Part shown: one piece after another, positions 13,201-25,612 of the stretch | Position numbering within the stretch: position 1 is the first letter of the stretch | Layout of the letters: the number at the start of each line of letters is the position of its first letter | Source: Pteria penguin | Lineage: Eukaryota > Mollusca > Bivalvia > Pterioida > Pteriidae | NCBI GenBank assembly: GCA_035048485.1 | Contig: CM068587.1 | Coordinates: forward strand, 35,585,316-35,649,315 | Direction: 5' to 3' | Length of the DNA: 64,000 nt | Notes under the pieces: generated by a model | What the model was told of the DNA's origin: nothing | The model's input: only the letters and a program-made list of their open reading frames with translations | Databases searched by the model: none | Position numbers and translations under genes: made by a program

Positions 13201-13891
13201 TCACACAAAGTTTATATTTCCCTTTTCAGAATGTCCTTTTAAGGCGTTATATGAAGGTGGTCCTGTATCTGAGAGATTGAATTCAAAACAAAGTTGTCTG
13301 CAGTTGTTAGGTATGTCAATGCAAAATACTTTCAGTCAAGTGGAGGAGGGAGGAACAGAGGTAAAGCCCAGGGGTCTTAATGACAGAATAAGCAAAAAGA
13401 GTTGTTCTGGAACTATGGTAGCCTCTCACTTTTATGAGGTCAGGATATGATCTAGGGTCAAGGCAAGGACAGTGTGTCAGTATACTTGCTGAAGGTTGAT
13501 ATGCTTTCTCCAAATACTCTTGTTTCCTCTGCCATTATATAGGTGAAATTGTCCTGATGTGGAAGTTTTAAACTACAATAAAACAGATTGAATAGTCTAT
13601 GGACATTTTTTTATGAAGAAAAATATAGAACATTTTTCGACATAAAAGCATTTCTAGTAGCTCTTCAGTTTTCATTACCATTGAAAATTCACATTATGAT
13701 GATGATAGAGACAAATGTGGGAACAAGATAAAGAATACTTTGAGAGATGTATAATGCTCTATTGATACTTGGTATTTAGTTAATTGATAAATAATAAATG
13801 GTTTGGATATATTAGATTATATTCTTCATCAAATTGTCTTTTTTCATTTTTTCTCTCTCTGCCTGTCTCTCTCTCCCTCTGACTGTCTGTT

Positions 13892-13922
<31 letters not shown>

Positions 13923-16900
13923 TTTTGTCTCTCTATGTTGTGAAGAGTAATATTTTGTCTTTGCATTTCAGATTACCTAACATCTGAGCTACAGGCTACC
14001 ATGATGGTAGCACTGAAGAAGCCAGGTCTGCTAAAAAGTGCTAGTACCACTGAAACAAACTCTACATCACAGGTGATAATTCTCATACTATGTAATCTCC
14101 TTTAATCATATACTTTTGAGCAATATGGCTTTGATGTTTCCTTGTTGTTAGGGTCTGAATACATACTTACATGATACTGATGTTTAGTTTTATTTCTCAT
14201 TTCAGTACGAATCCGACACAGCCAAGCATTTAAAGATCCTGTGTATAGCTCTTGGATTTCCCAAACCACCCCCAAATATAACGTCAGCTCAACTCTTTGA
14301 TAAAGTGGAGGCCAAGGTGAATCAACATTCTCTGTATGCATATGAAGCTGGCTTATAATTGGTCATCTTTTACACGGCTGTCTTTAGATACAGCGTACAA
14401 TGTATTATGTTTTGTCCTGGTGGTAGCTGCAACACTTTCTTTACAGCGTTAGTCTATATATGTCTCATGTATGCAGTGGTGAATTGATCTTCTGTTTTGG
14501 GAATTCATGCTGTCTCTGACTACTGACTAATTGAACAAGAAGATATTTACTCCTCTCAGGCACTTCGTTCATCTATGACTGTCCATGAATGTCTACCATG
14601 GTATGTTGCGTCAGTTCCTTCATATTTTATGTATTGTCACACTTATTCCTTATGGATTGTGGAGTTCATAAAAATGTTCCCTTGGGAACATTTGAAGAGT
14701 GACAGATGCCAGGTATAGGCCTGGATAGCTCAAAAGTTAGAGTGTCAAACCTGAAAGGGAATTCCCAGGTCCAGCCACAATTTTTCACCCTGCCTGTTAA
14801 CAGATTTGGTGCTGTGAGAGTGATCTTCACGTAAAGATGAACCAGGTTTAATTTCTTTTGGTTTTCCAGTGTTTGGAAACCTCTGGTAGTGGTGAAGTGG
14901 GACAGATGCTGGGTATTGGCCTGAACAGCTGAATAGTGAGAGCCTTGAAAGTGAAAGGTTCTGGTTTCGATTCCGGGGTCCAGTCACAATTTTCATGCTG
15001 CCTGTAACAGATGTATGCATTATTACAAGTATACTCTTGACCTGATGATGTATAGTGGTGACACTTTCTATGCAGTGTTTATCTACATTCATCGTATCAA
15101 ATCATGGTTAAGCTATCTTTTTTTTGTCGTTTGTGTATTATGGGCATACATGGCAGATTGAGCAAGTCAAACAGGAGACGCTTTCTGATCTTATTTCTGG
15201 TTTCCAGGAGGCGAACACTTCGGTACATTGTTTTGAGTGCCCCTGTAATACTGCATCAGTTACTTTTGTACTTTACATTGCAGAACATTTTATTTTCATA
15301 GTGAGAGGTGGATGCCTATTGTTTTTGAAGATTTTAGCTCGCAACAGCACTGAATCAGCAAATTGTAGCTCACAACAGCACTGAATCAGCAAATCTTGTC
15401 GAGAAAGTTGCTACTCTAAAATTATATGATGGACTTATTATGCAACATTGGCATTGCTCTCATTTCATCATCAGAATTTACGTTAAAGTGTTATATTATT
15501 TTCTTAAAGTTTATTATTGAAATGACAACATTACTAATGGGTAAAGAGTTTTTATTTTTGGATAAACTTTTCATATAAGATTCCACAATATCTTAATGCC
15601 TTTCTTTACATACTGATGCACTTAGAAGTAAGCCTTACTATATTTTATATACTACCGGTACACAGGTGACCGTGTTAAAAATATTCTAAGATATTTTTTC
15701 CACTGTAGGTTAAAGAACTGATAACCCAGAATCCAGGTCAAATTGGTAAACCAATTTTGAAAGCCAGACTTTCTGACAAACAGTGGGAACAAGTGATGAA
15801 AATAAATGACGCACTCACACGAGAATATACCACTAGACGAGAGATGATTCTTAAGCGATTAGATGTAACCATTCAATCATTTATGTGGTCTGACACTGCA
15901 AAAGTAAGTCAGTATTTATATCTAGCATGTGTAAAGGATTTAGCAAGTAAGGAGAATTTTTTTCTTAGGGGCTCGTATCACACATCTCTTCGGTACTTTA
16001 ACAACAATCCATTATAAATAGCATGCAGGTGAAGTCAGCCATGGACCTGCAACTTGTGCTCCATTATTTTGATTTGAACCTTTGCCATCTTTTATTATAC
16101 ATGTGTACCAGTTAATTTCAAAAAGCCTTATTCTGCTCTTTGTCTGAATATAGAGTGGAAAAAAGTGATCCCTGACCTGTCTTGTTTATCTTAACCTAAT
16201 TTCATGGGTCACATCCATAAAACTCTGTTATAAAATATTTTTTAATAATGTTACCTGAGATGGTATCTGATTAGCTTACTTGATCTTTATCATATTTTAT
16301 TGGTATCTGACTCCTAGATTCTTCCCCCCCCCTTAGTGCTTCTGGTTGCATGTCCTCCAAAGGTGTATGGTAAATTTTGACAAAGATGACCAAAACTGAA
16401 ATCATAGATATCTTGAAAAATAAATTTTATAGGGCTTAATTCCGAGTCCAGTGTCCTGTTTAACAATTATTATACCTTTAAGGTATGAAGCTGGATTGAT
16501 GATTAGTCCCATCAAAACAGCATTATTATCAGTATATTCTATTACATGTAATACATGCATTTTCTCTCAATTTTTCAGAGGAAGGAAAACGAAATTGCTT
16601 CTATTTATCAGCCTATTCGAAAGCTCTTATCAGCCAAGTGTGGTCTAGGTGTCCCTCAAATACTCGCTGCAAGAGACGGTCAGTTAAAAATGTTTTCAAA
16701 TTAAGCAGGAAATCACAAATTTTGGAATTGGATGGATGAAATGAGTTTTTTGTTTTTCCTTAAAATCAATGCTGAATTTAGTGGTACAATTGTATGTCTT
16801 AATTTTCAGATTTGACTAGACTTCAGAAGACCAGCAGTGGTGACGCAAGAGAGAAAACAAAATGTGCATTAAACAAAGTCCTAATTCCTCGGGTAAACTA

Positions 16901-19900
16901 CACCGTTAAGAAAAGTTATATACAGACCTTTGTATAACGGTCATTTAGGCTTGAAAGTGGCCTTATGTAGAGTTGACCTTTAGAAGTATATCTTGCAAGA
17001 AAATAAAAGAAAAGAAGCATATTGAGTATTGCTGAAGCAATACATGTCCCCCACTGGTTTCCATAAGTCAAAAGGTTGTAACTCTTCTAAAAAAAGGTCA
17101 GTCATGACCAAACTTGAACTTGATCTGTATGTCATTGATGCAAAGTTACATATCAAATTTCAAGTCAATAACTTCAATGGTTGCAAAAAACATCAGAAAA
17201 CCTAAGTGTCTTAGACAGATGGATTGGAAACCTACAGCGACCTCCTAATACAGGTGACCATTAAGACAGGCTTTACTGTTTTATCAAATATTGTTAGTCA
17301 TGGAATAGCAAGACTAGTATAAATTAATGGTATGGTATTGATCACTGTGGTAAAAGTGGAAAGTGATATAAAGTCAAAAATTACTATTTTTCTTTTACAG
17401 ATTGTTTTCATTGAACTTTTTAAAATGGTATTAAATACAAATTTATATCCACAGTCATGATTTGAATTTTAACGAAGAGTCATCAAACAGATTATTGATA
17501 TTTGAAGATATTACTCTTTGTCTCTTGATGTTTGACTTACCATGAGTGAACTGTGTATGTTGTTTAAGAAATAAGTAGTACCAACCAGATTTATAAGCTC
17601 TTTCAGTTTTTCAGACAGTGTACTTGTTGTTTATATCTAGGTGCCAGATAGAGGTGGACGAGCATGGGAGCTAGAACCTCCCCCTCCTGAGATGCCATCT
17701 TTTATGAAGAGAGTGGATCAACCCCAAGGACAGAGGCCTCAGAGTAAGTTATACCTAGGTTGAGTAAACAGTACATAGCATCAAATATTAACATTTATTT
17801 CATATGAGGAGAGAAAGGTCTTGGTAACTGAATGTGCAAAATCCCGATGCTAAAATTAATGCAGAAGCTTCACACATTTGTACTGTCTGCAGTCCATCCA
17901 TGTCAGGGCAGATGGAAATGTCTAGAATTATTCCCTTATGGTACTGTACTTCTTCTACATGTAGCAAAACCAATTTTAGCAAAAAGCAGAGAAAGCTAAA
18001 GTAGAGATTCGTAATGAATCTGCAAGGTCCTGAATTATTGGCTGTCCTTTATTTGTATGTATGAATGTAATTTGATTGATGCAATAGTTTAGGGATTTCT
18101 GATCCATATTTACTGAGCCGGTATAATTTTGATTGTGACATTTTAATCTAGTCAGTGTTTGACTGGCCATTTCTTTATGACATCACAGTGTTATAGTGTG
18201 CCAACAGGTGCAGTGTCTGGCATTAAGTGATCAGTCAGTTAGCACACTATGTAGAGTGCCAGCTCTTCTAGATTATGTACATCTATAATGCTGTAATTTC
18301 CTCGGTCTCTAAATGCTTACCCTTAGCAGAGTTTCAGAAATTGTGCCGAGGTCTGTCATACATTGGGACTGACGCTTCTGCAGATTCTGTCAGTCCCATT
18401 GAATGTTTGTCAGTCTCATAAAAATGAAGAATAATGTTGACTGCATGTGGATATAACAGAACTAGTCTTGGGAAATTATTGATAGAATTTGATAGGTAAA
18501 TGATCACTTCATCGAAATATGAGTCACAAATTTGTTGTACTAGCATTTAATTGTTGTCAGAACCGATTGAACCATCACACTTTGCCAGCGTTGGAAAAAT
18601 TTCAAGTTTCTATGAATGAATATGCTTAGACCACAACTCGTACAACGCCAGTATAAAAGTTAGTTTATGGTAAGAGAATCTCGCACTACTGGATGCTGGG
18701 ACTGACATCATTGAAATTCTGGTCAGTCATGCTGATTTCTTCGTTGGTCGAGACCAATGAAATTTAAAATACTCTGCTTAAGTGAGATTATTTTGCAGTG
18801 GAATTTAACAAACAAACCAAACTAACAGAGGAAAAGAAATTTATTGTAAACAAAATCAGTTACAGCTCCAGGAGGAATGGTCTGCACTGCAGTTCATAGT
18901 ACTGTCAAATACAAGCAGACAATAACTTGCAGCATTTAGGCCATAATAAAAAAAATCCTAGATTCTCATCCCCGCCCGCCCGATTTTAATGCCCAACATG
19001 ATTTTTTTTTTTCTTTTCAAATTACATTATGAAATGGTACTGTACTTCTTCTACATGTAGCAAAACCAATTTTAGCAAAAAGCAGAGAAAGCTAAAGTAG
19101 AGATTCGTAATGAATCTGCAAGGTCCTGAATTATTGGCTGTCCTTTATTTGTATGTATGAATGTAATTTGATTGATGCAATAGTTTAGGGATTTCTGATC
19201 CATATTGAGCCGGTATAATTTTGATTGTGACATTTTAATCTAGTCAGTGTTTGACTGGCCATTTCTTTATGACATCACAGTGTTATAGTGTGCCAACGGG
19301 TGCAGTGTCTGGCATTAAGTGATCAGTCAGTTAGCACACTATGTAGAGTGCCAGCTCTTCTAGATTATGTACATCTATAATGCTGTAATTTCCTCGGTCT
19401 CTAAATGCTTACCCTTAGCAGAGTTTCAGAAATTGTGCCGAGGTCTGTCATACATTGGGACTGACGCTTCTGCAGATTCTGTCAGTCCCATTGAATGTTT
19501 GTCAGTCTCATAAAAATGAAGAATAATGTTGACTGCATGTGGATATAACAGAACTAGTCTTGGGAAATTATTGATAGAATTTGATAGGTAAATGATCACT
19601 TCATCGAAATATGAGTCACAAATTTGTTGTACTAGCGTTAAATTGTTGTCAGAACCGATTGAACCATCACACTTTGCCAGTGTTGGAAAAATTTCAAGTT
19701 TCCAATATAAAAGTTAGTTTATGGTAAGAGAATCATGCACTACTGGATGCTGGGACTGATGTCATTGAAATTCTGGTCAGTCATGCTGATTTCTTCGTTG
19801 GTGCAGACCGATGAAATTTAAAAAACTCTGCATAAGTGAGATTATCTTGCAGTGGAATTTAACAAACAAACCAAGCTAACAGACGAAAAGAAATTTATTG

Positions 19901-22900
19901 TAAACAAAATCAGTTACAGCTCTGGGAGGAATGGTCTGCACTGCTGTTCATAGTACTGTCAAATACAAGCAGACAATAACTTGCAGCATTTAGGCCATAA
20001 TAAAAGAATTCCTAGATTCTCATCCCCGCCCGCCCGATTTTTCATGCCCAACGCAATTTTATCTTTCTTTACTAATTACATTATGAAAATTATATATCTG
20101 ACTGGAAATATCCAGTGTCTTGTCCGTTTCTGTTATAAATATATGAGATTTTGTTTATATTTGTTGAATTTGTGATTTTGTGTCATTTTGATATTGACAG
20201 AAATGCAAATAAAACTATGAATTATTATTATATAGTGTTTGCCAGGTCAATTTAGTCATATTCAATGTCAAATTCCGTTTAATAGAAAAAATGAAAATTA
20301 AAATTCACCCGCCCGCCCCATATTTTTTGAAAAGTTGGATGAGAATCTAGGAATTTTTTATAATGGCCTTAGTCAGCTAGTCTGTGTATATAAAAGATTT
20401 TAAACGTTCAGAAATATCTGTTTCTTACTACACATTGATCGATTGATTGATTTTTGTTTAACGTCACACCATGAATATTTCACGAATATGGTGACGGCAT
20501 CTGCCTGATGTGGGGCATACAAATTTTGTACCCACCCACCCGAGGCAGTGAGGGATTTTTAACGTGCCATGCATACCACGACACCGGGCCTTGGTTTTTA
20601 CTGTCTCTTCCAAAAGACAGGACACCGGCATGACCAGAGCGGGAATCGAACCCTGGCCTCCCAATCAGGAGTCCAGCGCGATGCCACTAAGCCATGCTGG
20701 CTTTCTTACTACACATGTGTAATATTTATGTCCATTGTAAAACAAGGAACATATTTTAGATATACAACTCTCTTTCCCAAATAATTAATTCCATTAAATT
20801 TCCAGGTGGTCGTGGTGGAAGAGGAGGTCGAGGAGGAAGAGGAGGGGGTGGAGGAGATAGAGGAGGTGGGAGAGGAGGAAAAGTGCAAGGTGGCTGGGGA
20901 GATCAAGGACAAAACCAAGGAGGGTCATCTGGAGGCTGGAACCAGGGAGGTGGAGGGTATGGTGGAGGAGGAGGATATGGAAGAGACCATTATCAAGGTC
21001 AAGGAGGTTTTTTTTCAGAATTTCTTACATCAATTTTGTGGGTGTGCATTATTCATGTAAACTTAAAACATAAAATGAATTACAAATGTATTAAAAATCT
21101 AAGCCAAGTTAAATTTTCAATAATTTTTAACAATGTTTACTAGAGTTATGGCCCCTTGTGGACTTAGAGAATTTAGAAAAAAATTTGGTTGTCGCAGGTA
21201 AACATTAGAATGTCTTGACAGAGTTAAATGATCATATTTTGTAAACGGGTTAAAACAATATTTACTGTATTCACTCGTGTATAGTACACATCCGTGTATA
21301 ATACGCACCCCCAACTTTTGGAAAATAATTGGAGAAAAAGTCTACATCTCGTGTATAATACGCAGGTAAAATTGCCGCATAAGCAATGATCAAGAACCTT
21401 AAGTTTATCTAGAAAAATCTCTGTATTACAAACAGATTTTATGTTACGGAAAACACAATTTTTTACGCGTCTGATCTGAACCTTAGGATATTCAAAGACT
21501 GGGATAAACCCAATTGTCGTAATAAAATTAATTTGTGATCCAAGCATTGTGTTGATACATATTAGAAAGGAAACTGTAAATAATAGTTAATAAAATTGTA
21601 ACAATTAGCCACTGTAATCAGCATTTTTCAATAAAATACCGGTAATGAAGCAAAGCCACCATTTTCTATATATTTTACACTCGTTATCTCGAAGTGTCAA
21701 TTATGTTTGTACGAAATAAATTGATTAATACAGCAGTGAAGGTAGATGAAATGCGAACAACCAATTATCCCAGCAGGGTGTACGGTTGTAAAGCCATTTC
21801 TCCTAGATTGACAATGATTAGATAATTGGATTGCATCGGCACTTGATATTTCAAAATACCCTAGTCTCATTTGTAAAAAGATCTTCATTTTAGTGCATAT
21901 TGTAAAGTGTTCACCACAATGAGGTAAAGCTGTAATAATAATCTCTTAAGTAAATGTCTAAAATCAATTTCAGTGGTCAAGTAAGAGTTCGCAAAGTCTA
22001 ATTGTTGTGTTCCGATCATTGTCTGCGGACATTTACAGCAATATTGCTGCGGAAATATGAATTCTTACATCTGGAAAAAAGGCTCTTGTTTTAGATCTCG
22101 TGTATAATACGCTCCTGGAAAATCAAAGTCAGATTTTATGAAAAAAAAAGTGCATATTATACACGAGTGAATACGGTAGTAGTCTTACTGTCCTTCATAG
22201 AATTTCGTTTGTTATAATCTTAGAATTAACGAAAAAGTAGGGTTTTAGCTCATCACCTTGAGGAACACAAAATTAATTAAAATGAAGAGTATGTTACAAG
22301 CATCCAATTAAGCAGGTATCGTATAACATAAATTAGCGTGACTATGCAAAGTGTTTTAATGTCTCCGAGCAACTTTCTCAGTAGTGGATAGAAATATTGA
22401 AGTGCACTTTGATTGATAGCAGAATATATCAAGAATGTCCAGTTTTCATGTTTTGTTCAGTATCAATTTTGTCCTGGCTGGATCATACCGTGTATGTCTG
22501 TTTGACACATGTACTTAAAATTTTAGTTTAAAACTAGTAAAGTATCAAATATTAAGTACCTTGTTGGCAACATAACAATATTAGCATGTATACTTACTGG
22601 TTTTCCTCCAACATAACATTCACAGACATGTATTTATGCGAGAATGGAATTCATTAATATTTCATTTCAAAGGTGGTGGTGGTGGTGGAGGCTACCAAGG
22701 AGGAGGTGGTGGCTATCAAGGAGGAGGTGGCTACCAAGGGGGAGGTGGTGGTTATCAAGGAGGAGGTGGCTACCAAGGGGGAGGTGGTGGTTATCAAGGA
22801 GGAGGTGGTGGTGGCTATCAAGGAGGAGGTGGTGGATACCAAGGAGGAGGAAGAGGAGGACGGCCAGGAAGTGGAAGAGGAGGACGAGGGAGAGGAGGAA

Positions 22901-22908
22901 GGTCATGA
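10290..22908 (+). CDS. FAM98: FAM98 protein (tRNA ligase complex component, RGG-rich tail)
   Basis: FAM98 proteins associate with the RTCB-DDX1 tRNA-splicing ligase complex and with PRMT1. Twelve exons join in frame: 10290-10327, 12331-12479, 13010-13066, 13230-13310, 13972-14072, 14206-14316, 15709-15903, 16579-16678, 16810-16892, 17641-17743, 20806-20997 and 22673-22908 (1446 nt, 481 residues). Diagnostic blocks are MENDILDSLEDLGYTGALLE, VVWLVEQLRQLCNLEENV, LCIALGFPKPPPNIT, REMILKRLDVTIQSFMWSD, REKTKCALNKVL and VPDRGGRAWELEPPPPEMP. From residue about 340 the chain is Gly/Arg-rich, then a YQGGGG repeat, ending RGGRGRGGRS. The end of exon 11 is uncertain: donors at 20998 and at 21007 both keep the frame. 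A single FAM98 is normal outside vertebrates, so A/B/C assignment is not attempted. Confidence 0.94.
10711..10990 (+). repeat. Full-length tRNA-derived SINE
   Basis: The tRNA-like head carries an A box (tggcctagtggtatcacg) and a B box (ggtttcgagtccc). The body reads cttgtc/ctttcggatgagacag, ggcacgttaaagatccctca, ctgcttcgggtggg, aggcagatgctgtcaccata, and the tail is (aatc)n. It is the best-preserved copy in the window and the reference for copies at 4795, 12655, 20435, 33128, 37870 and 50880. It lies in intron 1 of FAM98. Confidence 0.9.
12655..12745 (+). repeat. 5'-truncated SINE fragment
   Basis: The body segment aaaaagatcccgcattgttg, gttacgttgcttaggtc, aggcagatgatgtcaaag aligns to the SINE at 10711 without its head. 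Intron 2 of FAM98. Confidence 0.55.
13850..13930 (+). repeat. (tctc/tctg)n pyrimidine microsatellite
   Basis: About 80 bp of tctc, tctg and tgtc repeats immediately upstream of the acceptor of FAM98 exon 5 (13972). It may serve as an extended polypyrimidine tract. Confidence 0.8.
14695..15015 (+). repeat. Two tandem copies of a tRNA-like SINE
   Basis: Two related units begin near 14700 (gacagatgccaggtatagg, cctggatagctcaaaagtta) and 14901 (gacagatgctgggtattgg, cctgaacagctgaatagtg). The second has a B-box-like ggtttcgattccggg. Both end tccag(c/t)cacaattttca, ctgcctgt(t)aacagat. This is a different head from the 10711 family. Intron 6 of FAM98. Confidence 0.6.
17012..17280 (+). repeat. Dispersed repeat, copy shared with 61440-61640
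   Basis: Shares tgagtattgctgaa, caa(t/c)acatgtcccc, ggtca(g/c)tcatgaccaaac and caagtcaataacttcaatgg with 61440-61640. It is an old interspersed repeat of unknown class in intron 9 of FAM98. Confidence 0.65.
17938..20087 (+). repeat. 1.1-kb tandem direct duplication inside FAM98 intron 10
   Basis: Copy 1 is about 17938-19033 and copy 2 about 19034-20087. They start together at atggtactgtacttcttcta and end together at attacattatgaa. Divergence is low: mostly single-base changes plus a few short indels, for example a gap near 18650 where copy 2 lacks about 40 bp. Each copy ends in the left arm of the MITE at 19991-20371, so the junction lies inside that arm. The intron is not broken, because both splice sites lie outside the duplication. 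Confidence 0.93.
19991..20371. mobile_element. MITE with about 30-bp inverted ends
   Basis: The left end reads aggccataataaaagaattc, ctagattctcatcc. The complement of the right end reads aaggccattataaaaaattc, ctagattctcatcc. Both arms also carry an internal (cccg)n-rich patch. The element is about 380 bp and has no coding capacity. A partial left arm is also present at 18940-19033 in the first copy of the duplication. The target duplication cannot be read confidently (a TA-rich flank). Confidence 0.75.
20435..20703 (-). repeat. Full-length tRNA-derived SINE (reverse)
   Basis: Complement of the 10711 family: the (gatt)n tail is at 20435-20450, the body has acggcatctgcctgatgtgg and gaggcagtgagggat, and the tRNA-like head with B box (gggattcgaacc-type) ends near 20700. 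It is well preserved and lies about 100 bp upstream of FAM98 exon 11. Confidence 0.88.
21265..22176. mobile_element. TA-flanked TIR transposon, non-autonomous (912 bp)
   Basis: The ends are C(T/C)GTATTCACTCGTGTATA and its complement (CACGAGTGAATACGG at the right). Each is flanked by TA (21263-21264 and 22177-22178), as in Tc1/mariner/pogo elements. The motif cgtgtataatacgc recurs three times near the left end and once near the right end, like transposase-binding repeats. No transposase frame is seen. It lies in the last intron of FAM98. Confidence 0.85.
22673..22860 (+). repeat. Coding minisatellite, YQGGGG repeat of FAM98
   Basis: Units of 18-27 bp reading ggaggtggtggctaycaagg repeat about nine times in the last exon of FAM98. 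Codon use is almost identical between units (GGA GGT GGT, TAC/TAT CAA), so expansion is recent and by slippage or unequal exchange. The other two frames are also open here, which is an artefact of the repeat. Confidence 0.9.
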
Positions 22909-24900
22909 AGATGCCTTACCTTTAATCTATTAGCGCAACACTTGTTAAATCCTAAAAGTTCAGCCTTTGATTGCTACAGAGATGATACAGGACATTTTTA
23001 GAAGAAATGCTTTCAGTGTACTGCATCATAATCTTACCCATCTATTCCTGTGTTAATGATGAATACTAACACTTTGTTTTGAACAGTATTTCAAGATTCA
23101 TCGGCTAAACATTGTCAAAATTCACTACCATTTTCAGCAATGATAAAGCACTTACAGATTTTGACCTTTGCTGATCATATCTTGATGGCAATATTCTATG
23201 ATATTTGTTCGGACTTTTGACAGCAATATTCTATGATATTTGTTATTATCTGTATTGGTCATATTTTATAAATTCCATTCTGACTTGGACCAAATATTTT
23301 ACAGTATTCATTCAGATTATTGACGGTAATATTTTATAATATTTGTTCTGACTCTTGATGGCAATATGATATGATATTTATTATGACCCTTGTTGGCAGT
23401 ATCGTATGATATTTGTTCTAAACTTTGATGGCAATATCTTATTATATTTGTTCTGACCTTTGATGGCAATATCTTAAGATATTCAACGAAATGCATACTT
23501 ATTATAGATGCATCCTTTATGAAGAAATTCAATACTAACTTTATAAACAAAGAGAAATTTTATTCACAGTTGCATACTTCTGAATTCTGTATAGAAGTAG
23601 AATTTTAACATTATAGCAAAGTGTATAATGTAGTTTTAATGCCTGAATATTGTGAAGTATTCTTGCCCTTGTTTTTGAACAAAAAAACCCTAACAATCTG
23701 TGATTTCTATCCTTTTCTAGACATTTGGCTGTCGTATTTCACAATAGAAAACATTAAAGGAATTAAAACTGACAGGTCATGTATTTTTGTGCAATACAAG
23801 CCGAGTTTATATTGACCAATGAAATTCATCGCTGAACAGGGTAAGGATGAAGTGAAAAATTTGATTGGTCAGCATGATGACTTTCAGAAAACGGGTATGG
23901 AGACGACAGAAATCAATTTTTAGAAAATGGGCAGGGCTAATTTCCCTGTTTGTATAAGACAATGGTACAAAGTCGGTTTATGGTGGTCAGATATAGGGAG
24001 AAGAAACCAGGTCACATCACAGTAACAATTTCATTTCATATCAGCAAATTTTCAAGACATTCATGTATAAAGTATCCTTATTTTATAGTCCACATTTGGC
24101 TAATAACTGAATTAGCAATAATAATGTTATACTAGAAATTAGCTGGGGCATTAACCATAATAGCTTGTATTTGATGTGTAGAAAATTATTCTATAGTGTG
24201 AAGTTATTTAGTGTAAAAATACATGTATCACTCTTCTGAAAAAAGGGGGTTTTCTTTGCATTTAGCGGGGGTATAGTGAATCTATCGATTTGCTAACTGG
24301 CTTTAAAAGATGGGTGTATTCATTTGAAATATGCAGTGCTTTTGTTTATGAAATATTGTTCTGTTATTTATTAAAACTTAAAGAAATACCCTTTACTCAT
24401 GGTTTTTATTTGAATATGATATACATGTGATAGAATGCATAACAGAGAGAAAAACTTTTTGATTTGCTACTGCTAAGGTTTATGGTAACTCTTCAGTATC
24501 AGAGGCATGGTCTGGAGGTCCATTTCATCAAATAGGAAGCATATTCTGTTTTGCAAGCCACACTTACAGTGCATGCTGGATACACAAAAATATTCTAGTA
24601 GTGCACTTATAAACAAATACATGTAAGAGCTAACACTGTGGAGTGTGTGACAAACATTACATCAGGCATGGTTTATCTATCTAGGGCTAAAAAAGGTCAA
24701 TGGGACATGGTGTGAAACAACAAATATTTCAATGTGTTGGCATCTTAATATGAAATGGGTGTTAATGGAAGGAAAGCCTGTAAAGTTGAACTGGCCTGGA
24801 ATGATTATATCTTTACGGCATTCTCCTCTGTGCTAATCCTTCTCGTAGAGATGAAACAAACAATTGCATAAATAAAACACTAATATTGCAGGATTGAAAA
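22909..24900 (+). other. FAM98 3' flank / probable 3' UTR, with degenerate tandem repeat
   Basis: No gene is seen. At 23165-23480 a degenerate repeat of about 35-50 bp (gatggcaatatcttatgata, tttgttctgacc) recurs seven or eight times. Candidate poly(A) signals (attaaa near 23752 and 24369, aataaa near 24868) exist, but none can be chosen from sequence. Confidence 0.5.
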
Positions 24901-25429
24901 GGATCTCCCTACCCGGTATATTTGGCCACAATGGGGTGATTTGTGTTTTCGAGCAAAAAGCCCCAAAATCTTAATTCCAAGGCCACCATCACAATTACTG
25001 TTGTCGTCTACATTCATATTGCACATAAATATACTAGCGGAAAAAAGAAACCGTGTAGTTTAATAATTTCATTAACAGATTTATTTACAAAATATTATGT
25101 TGCATTATGTATACACATGTATCTTTATTTAATATATTACTGTCTTTCAGTTCAAACATCAAATCATGGATTATTTCCATTATGGTTGATACAAACAGCC
25201 AATGAAACTTAGGGGTGGAAAAAAAAGTTTCACAAGTTTAATAGAGTGTATGACTGCCATTGCACTGATGCATTCTTCACACCTACAAAGCATTTAACAA
25301 ATCAAGCTATGCAGAATGACCTGTCCGTTGTCAAAAACTTTAACCTAGATCAAAACTTTAGAATTATTAGAGAAAGGGCTTTAATATTTCACATGTTTAT
25401 TCCTTGTATCAAGACCTTTTATTGGGTAC

Positions 25430-25612
25430 CAATATTTTTTACCTTGTGACCTTGACTTTGAAGTCTGACATACTTTTAAAAAACTTTAACCTTGGTCATA
25501 ACTTGTGAACATTAAGAGATAAGGCTTAAATGTTTCCTGTGTTTGTATTCCTTGTGACAGAAATTTCATAAGGTATTAGAATTTTCAGCATTTTGACCTT
25601 GACCTACTTACA
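25430..25612 (+). repeat. Copy of the 'gaccttgacctt...attccttgtgac' dispersed repeat
   Basis: Contains accttgtgaccttgactttg, aactttaaccttggtcataa and gtattccttgtgacag, in the same order as the tandem units at 41340-41900. It ends in a (TA)n run at 25612-25634. Confidence 0.65.

Noticed and set aside
14671..14693. Short perfect palindrome aaatgttcccttgggaacat
   Set aside because: A single short palindrome in an intron with no supporting context; could be chance.
22644..22933. Alternative reading frames over the FAM98 glycine repeat
   Set aside because: Open only because of the repeat; the GGG-Y-Q frame is the one in phase with the spliced gene.
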